64,000 nt of DNA from Pelistega ratti (GTDB taxonomy: Bacteria; Pseudomonadota; Gammaproteobacteria; Burkholderiales; Burkholderiaceae_B): the NCBI RefSeq assembly GCF_009833965.1, contig NZ_CP047165.1:930001-994000 (forward strand). The letters are read 5' to 3'. Numbering within the stretch: the stretch's first letter is position 1; each line of letters starts with the position of its first letter. Of this stretch, positions 16,461 through 25,953 are shown in pieces. The notes under the pieces are model-generated. The model saw nothing but the letters and a program-made list of their open reading frames with translations. It ran no database searches and was not told where the DNA came from. The position numbers were made by a program, and so were the translations under genes.

Positions 16461-17847
16461 TTGGAAAAAATATAAGTTAGGTGAATTACTTGAACTGGTA
16501 ATAGACCATCGAGGAAAGACACCTAAAAAATTAGGGTTTGACGACTTTCATTCTAATGGATATCCTGTTTTATCAGCAAAACACGTTAAAACATCTGGAT
16601 TAATAAATTTAGATGTAATGAGATTTGCTAAACAAGAAATGTACGAAAAATGGATGAAAATTCCTACTAAAAAAGGTGATATTGTATTAACTTCAGAAGC
16701 TCCATTAGGAGAACTTTTCTATATTGATGGATCAACTCAGTATTTATTAGGTCAAAGAGTTTTTGGTCTTAGACCTAATACAACTTTAGTTAACCCTATG
16801 TATTTATTCGCTTGGTTAAGCTCTTCAAAGGGACAATCTGCTTTACAAGCAAGAGCTACAGGATCAACCGTACAAGGTATTAAGCAATCTGAATTATTAA
16901 ATATAGAGTTATCTATTCCAAATTTAATAGAGCAGGTAAAAGTTGCAGATAATTTATTTAGTTTAAATAACAAAATCCAACTCAACACCCAAATCAACCA
17001 AACACTAGAACAAATCGCACAAGCAATTTTTAAAAGCTGGTTTGTTGATTTCGAGCCAACTCGTGCCAAAGCCACCGCCCTTGCAGCAGGTAAAACCCAA
17101 GCCGAAGCCGAACTATCCGCTATGCAAGTCATCAGCGGAAAAACAGCCGAAGAACTCACTACCCTTGCCCAAACCAACCCACAACAATATACCCAACTCA
17201 CCGAAATCGCCAAAGCCTTTCCAAGTGAGTTAGTAGAAACAGAAATGGGGGAAATACCGTTGGGGTGGGAAAGGACCTCAATTACTGATAAAAGGATTTG
17301 TGAAATTATTAAACCTAAAATTCATATATTTGAAGGTGAAAAAAACTATATTGCAACAGCAAATATCTCAAAAAATTCTATTGTTGGTACTTTAGAAAAA
17401 ATCACTTATGAAAATAGACCCTCAAGAGCCAATATGCAACCAACTATTAATAGTATTTGGTTTGCTAAAATGGTTGGAGAACATAAAGCAATTTTAATTG
17501 ATAAAGATGATAAACTCTTATTAGAAAATACTATTCTATCCACAGGATTTTTAGGTTTAAAACCTCAAGAAAACACAAAGTCATTTCTTTATTGCTTTAT
17601 AAACTCTGACTACTTTATATTAAGTAAAAATCAACTAGCTACAGGGGCAGTTCAAATTGCGTTAAATAACAGCTCATTTGCAAAAATTGAAGTAATACTA
17701 CCCAAAAAAGAAATTCTTAAAGTATTTGAGGAAACCGTATCTAGTCTATATTCTAAGATTTCACAAAATCAAAGAGAAAATAAAGCATTATCAGAAACAA
17801 GAGATTTATTACTATCAAAATTATTAAGTGGAGAAATTCATTTATGA
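16453..17847 (+). CDS. hsdS: Type I restriction specificity subunit HsdS
   Basis: DNA recognition subunit, 464 aa, with two target recognition domains (about 1-165 and 265-425). These are separated by a conserved helical spacer containing NQTLEQIAQAIFKSWFVDFE (about 180-205) and closed by a second helical repeat (NQRENKALSETRDLLLSKLL) with the typical end SGEIHL. It sets the sequence specificity of both methylation and restriction. It overlaps hsdM by 8 bases and the following gene by 4 bases, so expression depends on the operon. TRD codons are more AT-rich than those of hsdM and hsdR, the usual sign of TRD exchange. The recognition sequence cannot be predicted by eye. Confidence 0.95.
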   Translation: MSDWKKYKLGELLELVIDHRGKTPKKLGFDDFHSNGYPVLSAKHVKTSGLINLDVMRFAKQEMYEKWMKIPTKKGDIVLTSEAPLGELFYIDGSTQYLLGQRVFGLRPNTTLVNPMYLFAWLSSSKGQSALQARATGSTVQGIKQSELLNIELSIPNLIEQVKVADNLFSLNNKIQLNTQINQTLEQIAQAIFKSWFVDFEPTRAKATALAAGKTQAEAELSAMQVISGKTAEELTTLAQTNPQQYTQLTEIAKAFPSELVETEMGEIPLGWERTSITDKRICEIIKPKIHIFEGEKNYIATANISKNSIVGTLEKITYENRPSRANMQPTINSIWFAKMVGEHKAILIDKDDKLLLENTILSTGFLGLKPQENTKSFLYCFINSDYFILSKNQLATGAVQIALNNSSFAKIEVILPKKEILKVFEETVSSLYSKISQNQRENKALSETRDLLLSKLLSGEIHL

Positions 17848-18464
17848 TGAATTGGGTACTTGAATCAATGAAAAGCTTGCCTAGTTTTCAGAATTATCAA
17901 TCGCATATTGATAGTATCATTGAAAATGTATATAAACATCCAACTTTTAGTATCGAACTATGTAAATCAGTTACTGAAGGAATATGCAAAACTATTTTAA
18001 TTGATAAAAATATTACTGATATACCAAAAGATTTTCCACCTCTTGTCAGTAAAACTATAGATAACTTAAATTTAAATGATCATATAGATAAAGAACACTT
18101 ATCAGTTTTATGCACAAGGATGAAAGGTGCATTTAGCTATATTTCTGAGATTAGAAATAAAACTGGAAATTTTGCTTCACACGGACAAGATATTGAACAT
18201 CAAGGAGCAACAAGTGATCTATCTATATTTGTACTTCATTCTACTAATACTATTTTAGGATTTATTTTACACTTTTATGCTACAACAAACGATTATCGTA
18301 CAAGTAAAAGAATTAGGTATGAAGATTATCAACAAATTAACGATCTTATTGATGAAGATAATCAAGTTAAAGCTAAATATAATATTTCATATTCAAAAGC
18401 TCTATTTGATCAAGATTTGGATGCTTATAAAGAGCTATTAATAGAGTATGAACAACAAGAATAG
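17844..18464 (+). CDS. Abi_C (abortive infection C-terminal) domain protein in the hsd operon
   Basis: 206-aa protein whose C-terminal half resembles the Abi_C domain. The diagnostic stretch SEIRNKTGNFASHGQD (about 108-123) corresponds to the conserved RNK-x-G-x(2)-HG signature and is followed by an amphipathic helix with a hydrophobic core (SIFVLHSTNTILGFILHF). Such proteins are often encoded between hsdS and hsdR. The biochemical role is unknown; a function in phage response is inferred from the company it keeps. ATG 17844 overlaps the hsdS stop by 4 bases; ATG 17847 is an alternative. hsdR follows after 9 bases. The gene is as AT-rich as the TRDs, unlike hsdR. Confidence 0.7.
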   Translation: MMNWVLESMKSLPSFQNYQSHIDSIIENVYKHPTFSIELCKSVTEGICKTILIDKNITDIPKDFPPLVSKTIDNLNLNDHIDKEHLSVLCTRMKGAFSYISEIRNKTGNFASHGQDIEHQGATSDLSIFVLHSTNTILGFILHFYATTNDYRTSKRIRYEDYQQINDLIDEDNQVKAKYNISYSKALFDQDLDAYKELLIEYEQQE

Positions 18465-18473
18465 AGGAATAAT

Positions 18474-21400
18474 ATGTTAAATGAACAGATGATTGAACAA
18501 TTAACCCTTCTTCGCCTACAGAACCTTGGCTGGGAATACCACTTCGGCAAAGACTTACCCGTAGCAGATGATGGTATCAATCCCTTTGCCCGTGGTGATG
18601 TAAGTGGTGTTGTTTTACTCCCCGTCTTACGTCAAGCGATTGTACAGCTTAATCCTACCCTCCCACCTGATGCAGTGGATACGGTCGTCAATACCATCAC
18701 CAAAAGAGAACTGGGGGAATTAGTCATCCGTAATCAAACCTTTTATGAAATGCTACGCAATGGTGTACCTGTTCAGTATCAACAAGAGGGTGAGCAGAAG
18801 ATAGAACGAGCCCAATTAATTGATTTTGAAAATTACCGCCATAACCGCTTTATCATCATTAATCAACTGGATATTCGTACTCATAAGGGTGGTAAGCGTA
18901 TTCCCGATATGATTGGTTTTGTCAATGGTTTACCGCTCTTGGTCTTTGAGCTTAAAAATCCACTTACCCCATCAGCCGATTTAGAAAAAGCCTTTAACCA
19001 GCTCAAAACCTATCAAGAGGAAATCTCCGATCTTTTTGTCTATAACCAAATACAGATTATCAGTGATGGATTCAATACACGCATTGGCTCACTTTCGGCA
19101 GACTTTAACCGCTTTATGCCATGGAAAGTCGTCAATGAGAAAAACCAAAGCCAACGTGAACATTTTGATGATGAGCTACAAGCCTTAGTACAGGGGTTAC
19201 TACAACCTCGTCATTTACTTGACTATATCCGCTATTTTATCCTCTTTGATCATAATGCCAGCGGTCAATTGATTAAGAAAATCGCCGCCTATCATCAATA
19301 CTATGGGGTGAATGAAGCGGTAGATTGCACACTCTATGCCACCAGTGAAAAAGGCGATCAACGCATTGGGGTGATGTGGCATACACAGGGTTCGGGTAAA
19401 TCCATTTCTATGCTCTTTTATGCGGGTAAATTATTAGCACAGCCCGAATTAAATAATCCCACTATCGTTGTTGTTACCGATCGTAATGACTTAGACGGTC
19501 AGTTATTCCAAACATTCAGTGCCGGTAAAGCTATCATCAAGCAAGAGCCAAAGCAAGTTGCCGATCGTGAAGAACTACGCAGAGTGCTCAGTGAGAGAGA
19601 AGTCGGTGGGGTCTTTTTTACTACAATTCAAAAATTTGCCCTCAATGAGGAAGAAAGCCATTTTCCAGCCCTCAATACCCGTTCTAATATTATTGTCATT
19701 AGTGATGAAGCACACCGTTCACAATATGGTTTTACAGCCAAATACCATCAGGGGAAATTACAAGCAGGCTATGCCCGTCATTTACGCGATGCTTTACCTA
19801 ATGCCTCATTTATCGGATTTACTGGAACACCCATTAGCCTAGAAGATAAGGATACGCAAGATGTATTCGGTCGCTATGTTTCTATCTATGATTTACAAGA
19901 TGCGGTAGAAGACGGTGCAACCGTTCCTATTATCTATGAAGCAAGGCAGATTAAGCTAAGAGAGATTGACAATCCAGAGGTCTTATTTGAAGATATTGAT
20001 GAGTTTATCGAAGAAAATAATCCTACTTTAAATCTACGCGAGCAATTACTCGGCAGTACCACCCGATTACAAGAACTCGCACAAGACTTGGTACAGCATT
20101 TTGAACAACGCAATACCCTATTTGATAGTAAAGCCATGGTCGTTGTCTCTAGCCGTAAAATTTGTGTGGATTTATTTCATCAAATCGCCATATTAAGACC
20201 GGATTGGGTCAGTGATGATATTCTGCAAGGGACGATTAAAATTATCATGACGGGTTCAGCCAGTGATCCGCAAACCATGCAACCGCATATTTACTCTAAA
20301 CAAGAAAAACAAATTCTTGAAAAACGTTTTAAAGACCCTAATGATCCCCTCAAAATCGTCATTGTGCGTGATATGTGGCTGACGGGTTTTGATGCACCCT
20401 GCTGCAATACCATGTATATTGATAAACCCATGAAAGGACATAATCTCATGCAAGCCATTGCACGGGTTAATCGTGTCTTTGCAAACAAAAGCCGTGATAA
20501 TGGTGGGCTTATTGTGGATTATATTGGACTGGCTGAAGAATTACGTCAAGCCACACAGCAATATACCAATGCACAGGGTAAAGGCAAAATTACCGATGAT
20601 GTGCATGATGTCTTTCATAAAATGCAGGAACATTTAGAAATTGTCCGCCAGCTCTTTGCAGAAAAGATTAAAGGTAGAACTATTGATATTCCAAGCATTC
20701 TGGCAATTCAAGAACCACAGGCAATGCTGAATGCCATTCGCCAAGCGGCTAATCATCTACTCGCCCTTGACCATCTACCCGCTAGCGATTCTGCTGTTGC
20801 TCGTTACTGGGCAAACCATAAAGAGACTGAGCCTCGCCGTAAGACTTTTATCAAAACCGTAGCTCTCATTAAAAAAGGCTACTCACTCTGCGGAGCATTA
20901 CCTCAAGCCAAAGCACTTGAACAAGAAATCGCCTTTTACGAGGCAATCCGTACGATTGTGAATAAACGTAGTCATAGCACCACCAATCAAGCCGAGCGCC
21001 GCCTACAACTTACTGCACTGATTAATCAAAGTATCATTGCCGATGGTGTGGTGGATTTATTCGATTTACTGGGTAAACCCCAAGCCCAAATCAGCTTATT
21101 ATCCGAAGAGTTTTTACAAAGCATCAAAAACAGTGATAATAAAGATTTATGGGTACTTGCCATTGAACGCTATCTACGCCAACAAATCAGCATAGGGGCA
21201 AAAACTAACCTCACGATTCAAAAAGATTTTGAGGAACGCTTACAAGATGCCTTAAATCAATACCATAACCATAATTTAACCATCTTAGATATTTTGGATG
21301 AATTATTCAAAATGAGCCAAGATATTCAAGAAAGGATAGAACGGGGTGAAAAATTAGGATTAAGCACAACAGAGCTGGCTTTCTTTGATGCCTTAGCGAA

Positions 21401-21644
21401 TAATGACAGTGCCAAATCCTTACTCGGTGATGAAATCCTCAGCAAAATCGCTAAAGAAATCACCGACCAGCTTCGCCGTTCCATCAGTATTGACTGGCAA
21501 TATAAAGACGCTGTCCGTGCTAGAATGCGTACATTGATTAGACGCACCCTGCAAAAATACAAATACCCACCTGATAAAGAGCAAGAAGCCATTGATTTTG
21601 TATTAAAACAAGCCGAAGAAGTGGCAAGTGAATTGGTGGTGTGA
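18474..21644 (+). CDS. hsdR: Type I restriction endonuclease HsdR
   Basis: Motor and nuclease subunit, 1056 aa, normal length. The PD-(D/E)xK nuclease is visible as PDMIGF...VFELKNP (Asp145, Glu159, Lys161). The SF2 translocase has Walker A TQGSGKS (about 304-310), DEAH (411-414), the motif GFTGTPI, and later RDMWLTGFDAP and a QAIARVNRVF motif VI. A helical C-terminal part for HsdM binding follows. The start ATG is preceded by AGAGGAATAAT. It is intact. When hsdM is off, HsdR should be unable to assemble into an active R2M2S complex, so cells lose both activities together and avoid self-restriction. Confidence 0.97.
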   Translation: MLNEQMIEQLTLLRLQNLGWEYHFGKDLPVADDGINPFARGDVSGVVLLPVLRQAIVQLNPTLPPDAVDTVVNTITKRELGELVIRNQTFYEMLRNGVPVQYQQEGEQKIERAQLIDFENYRHNRFIIINQLDIRTHKGGKRIPDMIGFVNGLPLLVFELKNPLTPSADLEKAFNQLKTYQEEISDLFVYNQIQIISDGFNTRIGSLSADFNRFMPWKVVNEKNQSQREHFDDELQALVQGLLQPRHLLDYIRYFILFDHNASGQLIKKIAAYHQYYGVNEAVDCTLYATSEKGDQRIGVMWHTQGSGKSISMLFYAGKLLAQPELNNPTIVVVTDRNDLDGQLFQTFSAGKAIIKQEPKQVADREELRRVLSEREVGGVFFTTIQKFALNEEESHFPALNTRSNIIVISDEAHRSQYGFTAKYHQGKLQAGYARHLRDALPNASFIGFTGTPISLEDKDTQDVFGRYVSIYDLQDAVEDGATVPIIYEARQIKLREIDNPEVLFEDIDEFIEENNPTLNLREQLLGSTTRLQELAQDLVQHFEQRNTLFDSKAMVVVSSRKICVDLFHQIAILRPDWVSDDILQGTIKIIMTGSASDPQTMQPHIYSKQEKQILEKRFKDPNDPLKIVIVRDMWLTGFDAPCCNTMYIDKPMKGHNLMQAIARVNRVFANKSRDNGGLIVDYIGLAEELRQATQQYTNAQGKGKITDDVHDVFHKMQEHLEIVRQLFAEKIKGRTIDIPSILAIQEPQAMLNAIRQAANHLLALDHLPASDSAVARYWANHKETEPRRKTFIKTVALIKKGYSLCGALPQAKALEQEIAFYEAIRTIVNKRSHSTTNQAERRLQLTALINQSIIADGVVDLFDLLGKPQAQISLLSEEFLQSIKNSDNKDLWVLAIERYLRQQISIGAKTNLTIQKDFEERLQDALNQYHNHNLTILDILDELFKMSQDIQERIERGEKLGLSTTELAFFDALANNDSAKSLLGDEILSKIAKEITDQLRRSISIDWQYKDAVRARMRTLIRRTLQKYKYPPDKEQEAIDFVLKQAEEVASELVV

Positions 21645-21710
21645 TAGAGAATAAACAGGAGGTTTATCATATCTTAATGTTTAAATTAGATACGACAGTG
21701 GTAGGAATAT

Positions 21711-21737
21711 AGGGTGGAGAATTAATCCACCCTTTTA
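21711..21737 (+). terminator. Terminator of the hsd operon
   Basis: Stem AGGGTGGA (21711-21718) and TCCACCCT (21726-21733) followed by TTTT, 67 bases after the hsdR stop. The rest of 21645-21963 is AT-rich spacer leading to the RHS gene with no other feature seen. Confidence 0.75.
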
Positions 21738-21963
21738 TAATAAGTACACAAAAATATCACTCTACATATTATTTTAATCATTTTTTCTACGACTATTTTT
21801 ATTTTAAATATAAGCTATTCATTACGACACTTAGAAATCTTAGGGTTTTCCCTAATGGATAAATTTATCTCCATCTACTTCCTCTTGTCTTTAAATCAGT
21901 GAATAATATAAAGTCTATCTAGGCTATCTATTTAATACACTACGTTATATTCATGAAGGAATA

Positions 21964-24657
21964 ATGATGAAATATATACTTGGGGGTTTTCTTTTATATC
22001 TATCCATCCAGAGTGCTTTTGCTCAGCCATTAAACAACGAAACATCACAGCAGTGTCTTTATCAGATAATGACACCTCAGCTCAATATTGAAAAAAACTG
22101 TTTACTATGTGCTGATGAGATCAATAATCCACAACAAGGGGTTGCTTATCACCTAAGCATTGACTATATCAACACCCATTATCCTCAAGCAGAGATTCAA
22201 TACAACACAGAAAATAAACCCAAAAAAGCAATATTTTCTCATCCATCTTGGGGAGAGGTAGAAATTACCTACGACAAAAATCAAAACCCCTATTCTATTA
22301 AATCATCTACACTTGATGATGGTAACCGATTTTATGATTCACTTGTTGCCATACAACCTGAATGTATTACCCCTGAGCAGAATCATACTAACCCCTTTAT
22401 TCATCTAAAGGATAATCGTCTTATTTTTAACAATAATTTATATTTAAAACAAATTAATAAAAATAAACTTGAACATTCTCTTATTCTTGAAAAAGAAGAC
22501 ACGCCCATTTGGGCACAACACCGTTTTTATCAAGAAAATGGGATGTTAGAGAAAGAAGTTTTCGAGTTTTATCAAGAAAACAAACGCATAGCCTATCACT
22601 ATACCTACAATGATAAAAAACAGTTAATTATCGCCGATCAAACTATTAACGCTATCAATAAACCCAAGAAAAAAGAAACACATCAATTCTATTATGCATG
22701 GAATACGGATGGTAGTAGCAATGCCTATGCGATTGATGGAAAGACGGTTAAACCGACTACATTTTCAAAAGCATATGGAGTCATTCTACATCCTCCCATA
22801 ATATTAAAGCATAATAGCATTCCTAGTCGTATATATGCTGCTGCCTCTTATCATACTAAAGAACCTTTTGTGCAATATATAAATAAAAATGGTATTCGTT
22901 ATAAAAAAATTATCGGTGATAAAACAGTTTCTTTTACATATCAAAACAACCGACTTAGTACAGAAACTACCCATATCCCTAATCAACCAATCATTAAGCG
23001 TCATTACTACTATTCGGGTATTATGCCTATTGCCTTTACAGAGCAAATCTTTCCAGCTGATACCACTGATATAGAAAAAGCCTCACCTATAAGCACCCAC
23101 ACTTTTTATATCCATAATGATCATATCGGACAACCTTTTCTAGTGTCTGATGAAGAGCAAAATATCCGTTGGGCAGCTTACTATACCCCTACAGGAGAGG
23201 CTCAAATACTCAAAGCAGATATTGAGTTTAACTTACGACAGCCTGGGCAATACTATGATGCAGAAACAGGTTTACATGATAATTACCTACGTACCTATGA
23301 CCCTAAGGCAGGGCATTATCTAGAGGCTGACCCTATTGGACCAACAGCAGACAATAGCCCCTTTGGCTATGCCAAGCAGCAACCCCGTCATTTTATCGAC
23401 CCCTTTGGTTTATTACTATTTGCGTTTGATGGTACTCAAAATAATGCAAGTATAGAGACTAATGTTTGGAAATTTTATAAGCTTTATGAAGGCAAAGAAA
23501 ATATTGATAAGTTTTATGTAGAAGGACCCGGTGCTACACCAGAAAAAGCAAAAGATGATCCTTGGTGGGGAATTGTTGATATCCCATCAAGTGGAGCTCT
23601 ATATGGCTCTGATAGATACAATATTCTACACAAACAATTCAAACACTTTATCGAAAATATGCAATCCAAAAATGGGAATTTTGATGAAATCACTCCTATT
23701 GATATTATTGGTTTCTCACGAGGTGCAGCTATTAGTATGATATTCTCTAATTATCTAGCTAATTTTGTAAAAAATGGATTATTTAGTTTTCAAGGTAGTT
23801 ATAATGGGAAAGATACTTCTATTCAAACATGTGTTGATTTACGTTTTATCGGTTTATTTGATGCAGTTGCTCAATTTGGAGCAAACGGTATATCAAACAT
23901 TGAACATATCTACACCGCACAACCATCATGGGAATTAATTGCTCATGCTGTGGCTCTTAATGAATATCGTTCGCTTTTTCCCTTTACTACCTATAAAACA
24001 AGTCGTATCAAAAATCCTACTGGAGACCCAAATAATCCTTATATGATTGTAGAAAATCCCAATGTCATAGAACAAGGTTTTTTAGGGAATCATACGGATA
24101 TTGGTGGTGGTACAAAATACGATGATATAGATAATAAATATAATCCCAAAAAAGATATACCTGGTGATTTAGGTAATATTACCCTCGCATGGATGCATAC
24201 CCAAGCCTCTCAACTTGGAGTAGATTTAGCCCCATTATCCTCAGCAATAGAAGGTACTAAGATAAATTCAACAACAAATCAAGAAGAAAAAACTATATTA
24301 GCATTAAATAAAGTTAATAACCCTCTACTACATGGTACCTATGGTGAATACTCTGGAGTCACAGATTATGAACCCTATAATTATACAAAACGTACAGCTG
24401 AAAGAGAATATCAATATCCGAGGCAGACTCATGGAGAGGGAAAACAAAGTGAGTTAGCACATGTTGGTGAAAAAGTCAGAGAGAAACACCTTAATGCCGC
24501 TAATGTTCAATTTATTAATATTTATAAAAGCTCCCTACCTACAAAAATTAATATCTATGGTTATATTGATGCAGAAAAATATATTAATTGGTTAGAAAAA
24601 GAGCTTAATTGGAATTCTAATCTTAGTGTAGATAAAGATAGCTATAATAAATCCTAA
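21964..24657 (+). CDS. Sec-exported RHS-repeat protein with C-terminal Tle1-type (DUF2235) phospholipase domain
   Basis: 897-aa polymorphic-toxin-like protein. Residues 1-21 form a Sec signal peptide (LGGFLLYLSIQSAFA). The middle (about 130-400) carries weak YD/RHS repeats, and the RHS-associated core runs from FYIHNDHIGQPFLVSDEEQ to YDAETGLHDNYLRTYDPKAG and ends at DPFG (479-482), the usual junction before a variable toxic tip. The tip (483-897) begins LLFAFDGTQNN and has the alpha/beta-hydrolase elbow GFSRG (Ser585), FDAVAQFG (Asp633) and NHTDIGGG (His710), the layout of DUF2235/Tle1 phospholipase effectors. No PAAR or VgrG gene is nearby, so export looks Sec-dependent rather than classical type VI. 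GAAGGAATA precedes the ATG. Paralogous membrane proteins follow directly. Confidence 0.85.
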   Translation: MMKYILGGFLLYLSIQSAFAQPLNNETSQQCLYQIMTPQLNIEKNCLLCADEINNPQQGVAYHLSIDYINTHYPQAEIQYNTENKPKKAIFSHPSWGEVEITYDKNQNPYSIKSSTLDDGNRFYDSLVAIQPECITPEQNHTNPFIHLKDNRLIFNNNLYLKQINKNKLEHSLILEKEDTPIWAQHRFYQENGMLEKEVFEFYQENKRIAYHYTYNDKKQLIIADQTINAINKPKKKETHQFYYAWNTDGSSNAYAIDGKTVKPTTFSKAYGVILHPPIILKHNSIPSRIYAAASYHTKEPFVQYINKNGIRYKKIIGDKTVSFTYQNNRLSTETTHIPNQPIIKRHYYYSGIMPIAFTEQIFPADTTDIEKASPISTHTFYIHNDHIGQPFLVSDEEQNIRWAAYYTPTGEAQILKADIEFNLRQPGQYYDAETGLHDNYLRTYDPKAGHYLEADPIGPTADNSPFGYAKQQPRHFIDPFGLLLFAFDGTQNNASIETNVWKFYKLYEGKENIDKFYVEGPGATPEKAKDDPWWGIVDIPSSGALYGSDRYNILHKQFKHFIENMQSKNGNFDEITPIDIIGFSRGAAISMIFSNYLANFVKNGLFSFQGSYNGKDTSIQTCVDLRFIGLFDAVAQFGANGISNIEHIYTAQPSWELIAHAVALNEYRSLFPFTTYKTSRIKNPTGDPNNPYMIVENPNVIEQGFLGNHTDIGGGTKYDDIDNKYNPKKDIPGDLGNITLAWMHTQASQLGVDLAPLSSAIEGTKINSTTNQEEKTILALNKVNNPLLHGTYGEYSGVTDYEPYNYTKRTAEREYQYPRQTHGEGKQSELAHVGEKVREKHLNAANVQFINIYKSSLPTKINIYGYIDAEKYINWLEKELNWNSNLSVDKDSYNKS

Positions 24658-24829
24658 TCAGTTTATAGGGTTCCACAATTTTAATCTATGATAAAAGGGG
24701 TTATTTTTAACCTAGTAAAAAGGATAGAAACGATAATATTTATCCATACTAGATTTATGTAAAACGTAGTGTTTTATAGCTGTATTATTTTGAGTATAAG
24801 ATGTATAGTGAATATAAGGAGAATAAGTG

Positions 24830-25852
24830 ATGGAAAAACAAGGTTATCATCAACAGAAAGATTTAGTTTTAGAAAAAGGAATGTCAGATAATGAGGATAT
24901 AAAAAAGTTATTGGAGGGAAGTGTCGATAAAAGAGTTGAAGAAGAAATAAATAAAGCATCCAAACAGGAAAAAACATTATCTACTATAGAGAAATTTTGG
25001 ATAACAAGATTTTTTACTTTTTTCCTTACGATAGTATTTGTTACGAATTTTGCATTTATTGCGATAGAAAATGATTTTAGTGTGGAATTTTTTAATTCCA
25101 TATTAAATATGATGTTAACAGTTATTCCGCTTAGTCTAATATTTGCAGCTTCTCGTGCATTATTGGATAAACGACCTTTAGATGCTTTTTTATTCCATGA
25201 AGTAGGTATATATTTATTGATTACTTTTTTGATGAGTTTGTCAGTATCTTCTAGGTATTCATCAGAAGATGTATCAGAAATTTTTGCTGTATTATATTTT
25301 ATGTCTATTCCTATTATGGTAGAGGCGGTTATTAGTTTTTATACTAAATCCTATTTACAGAATAGTGTCTATCTAAAAGGATATAAAGGATATTTAAGAA
25401 TCTTGTGGAGTTATCTTGTTAGCTTATATTTTGTATTGATGTTAAGTATTTTTAGATTTTTGGCTAGTTTATCTGTTGATCTAAAAGATTTGTGGGCAAT
25501 GATTCATCAGCAGTTTTTATTATTTATACCTTTAATAATGGGGCTTTCTTTTATTCGATATAAATTGTCTCGACTAAAAGCTAATAGCTTAAATCTTATT
25601 CTTTTTTGTACGATTGCTTTTCTAGGCAGTGCTTTTTTTAGTAAAGAGGCACAAGTGGTTTCGGCTAACTTGAGTAATCTATCTTATGAAAAATGGCGAC
25701 AAGTGAGTGAAATTTTATCGCCTCCAATAATACCGTATTGGGGAATAGATTATGGTATTCGTAGTGTAGTGTTATGGTTTCTAGTGGCCGAGGGAATATT
25801 ATTTTTGGTTTTATTATGGCAAGATATCTTTCATTCAGAAGATAAAAAGTAG
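24830..25852 (+). CDS. Multi-pass membrane protein A (paralogue 1 of 4), function unknown
   Basis: 340-aa integral membrane protein with a charged cytoplasmic N-terminal segment (about 1-57) and about eight predicted transmembrane helices. Motifs shared with its three neighbours are EAVISFYTKSYLQ, YKGYLRILWSYLVSLYFVL, PLIMGLSFIRYKL...LKANSLNL and VVLWFLVAEGILFLVLLWQD. I do not recognise a named family. It starts 172 bases after the RHS-phospholipase gene on the same strand, a position often held by immunity genes; a role as immunity protein is inference only. ATG 24830 has AGGAG 8 bases upstream; a GTG one codon earlier is an alternative. Its closest paralogue is D, its mirror image. Confidence 0.75.
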   Translation: MEKQGYHQQKDLVLEKGMSDNEDIKKLLEGSVDKRVEEEINKASKQEKTLSTIEKFWITRFFTFFLTIVFVTNFAFIAIENDFSVEFFNSILNMMLTVIPLSLIFAASRALLDKRPLDAFLFHEVGIYLLITFLMSLSVSSRYSSEDVSEIFAVLYFMSIPIMVEAVISFYTKSYLQNSVYLKGYKGYLRILWSYLVSLYFVLMLSIFRFLASLSVDLKDLWAMIHQQFLLFIPLIMGLSFIRYKLSRLKANSLNLILFCTIAFLGSAFFSKEAQVVSANLSNLSYEKWRQVSEILSPPIIPYWGIDYGIRSVVLWFLVAEGILFLVLLWQDIFHSEDKK

Positions 25853-25953
25853 TTTATTTATATTTGAAATAATGTAGGAATAAAAAGAAATGTTTTATGT
25901 ATCGTAAAGGGATATATAAAACCTTTATGTATATTAAGCAAGAAGGATAGGCA

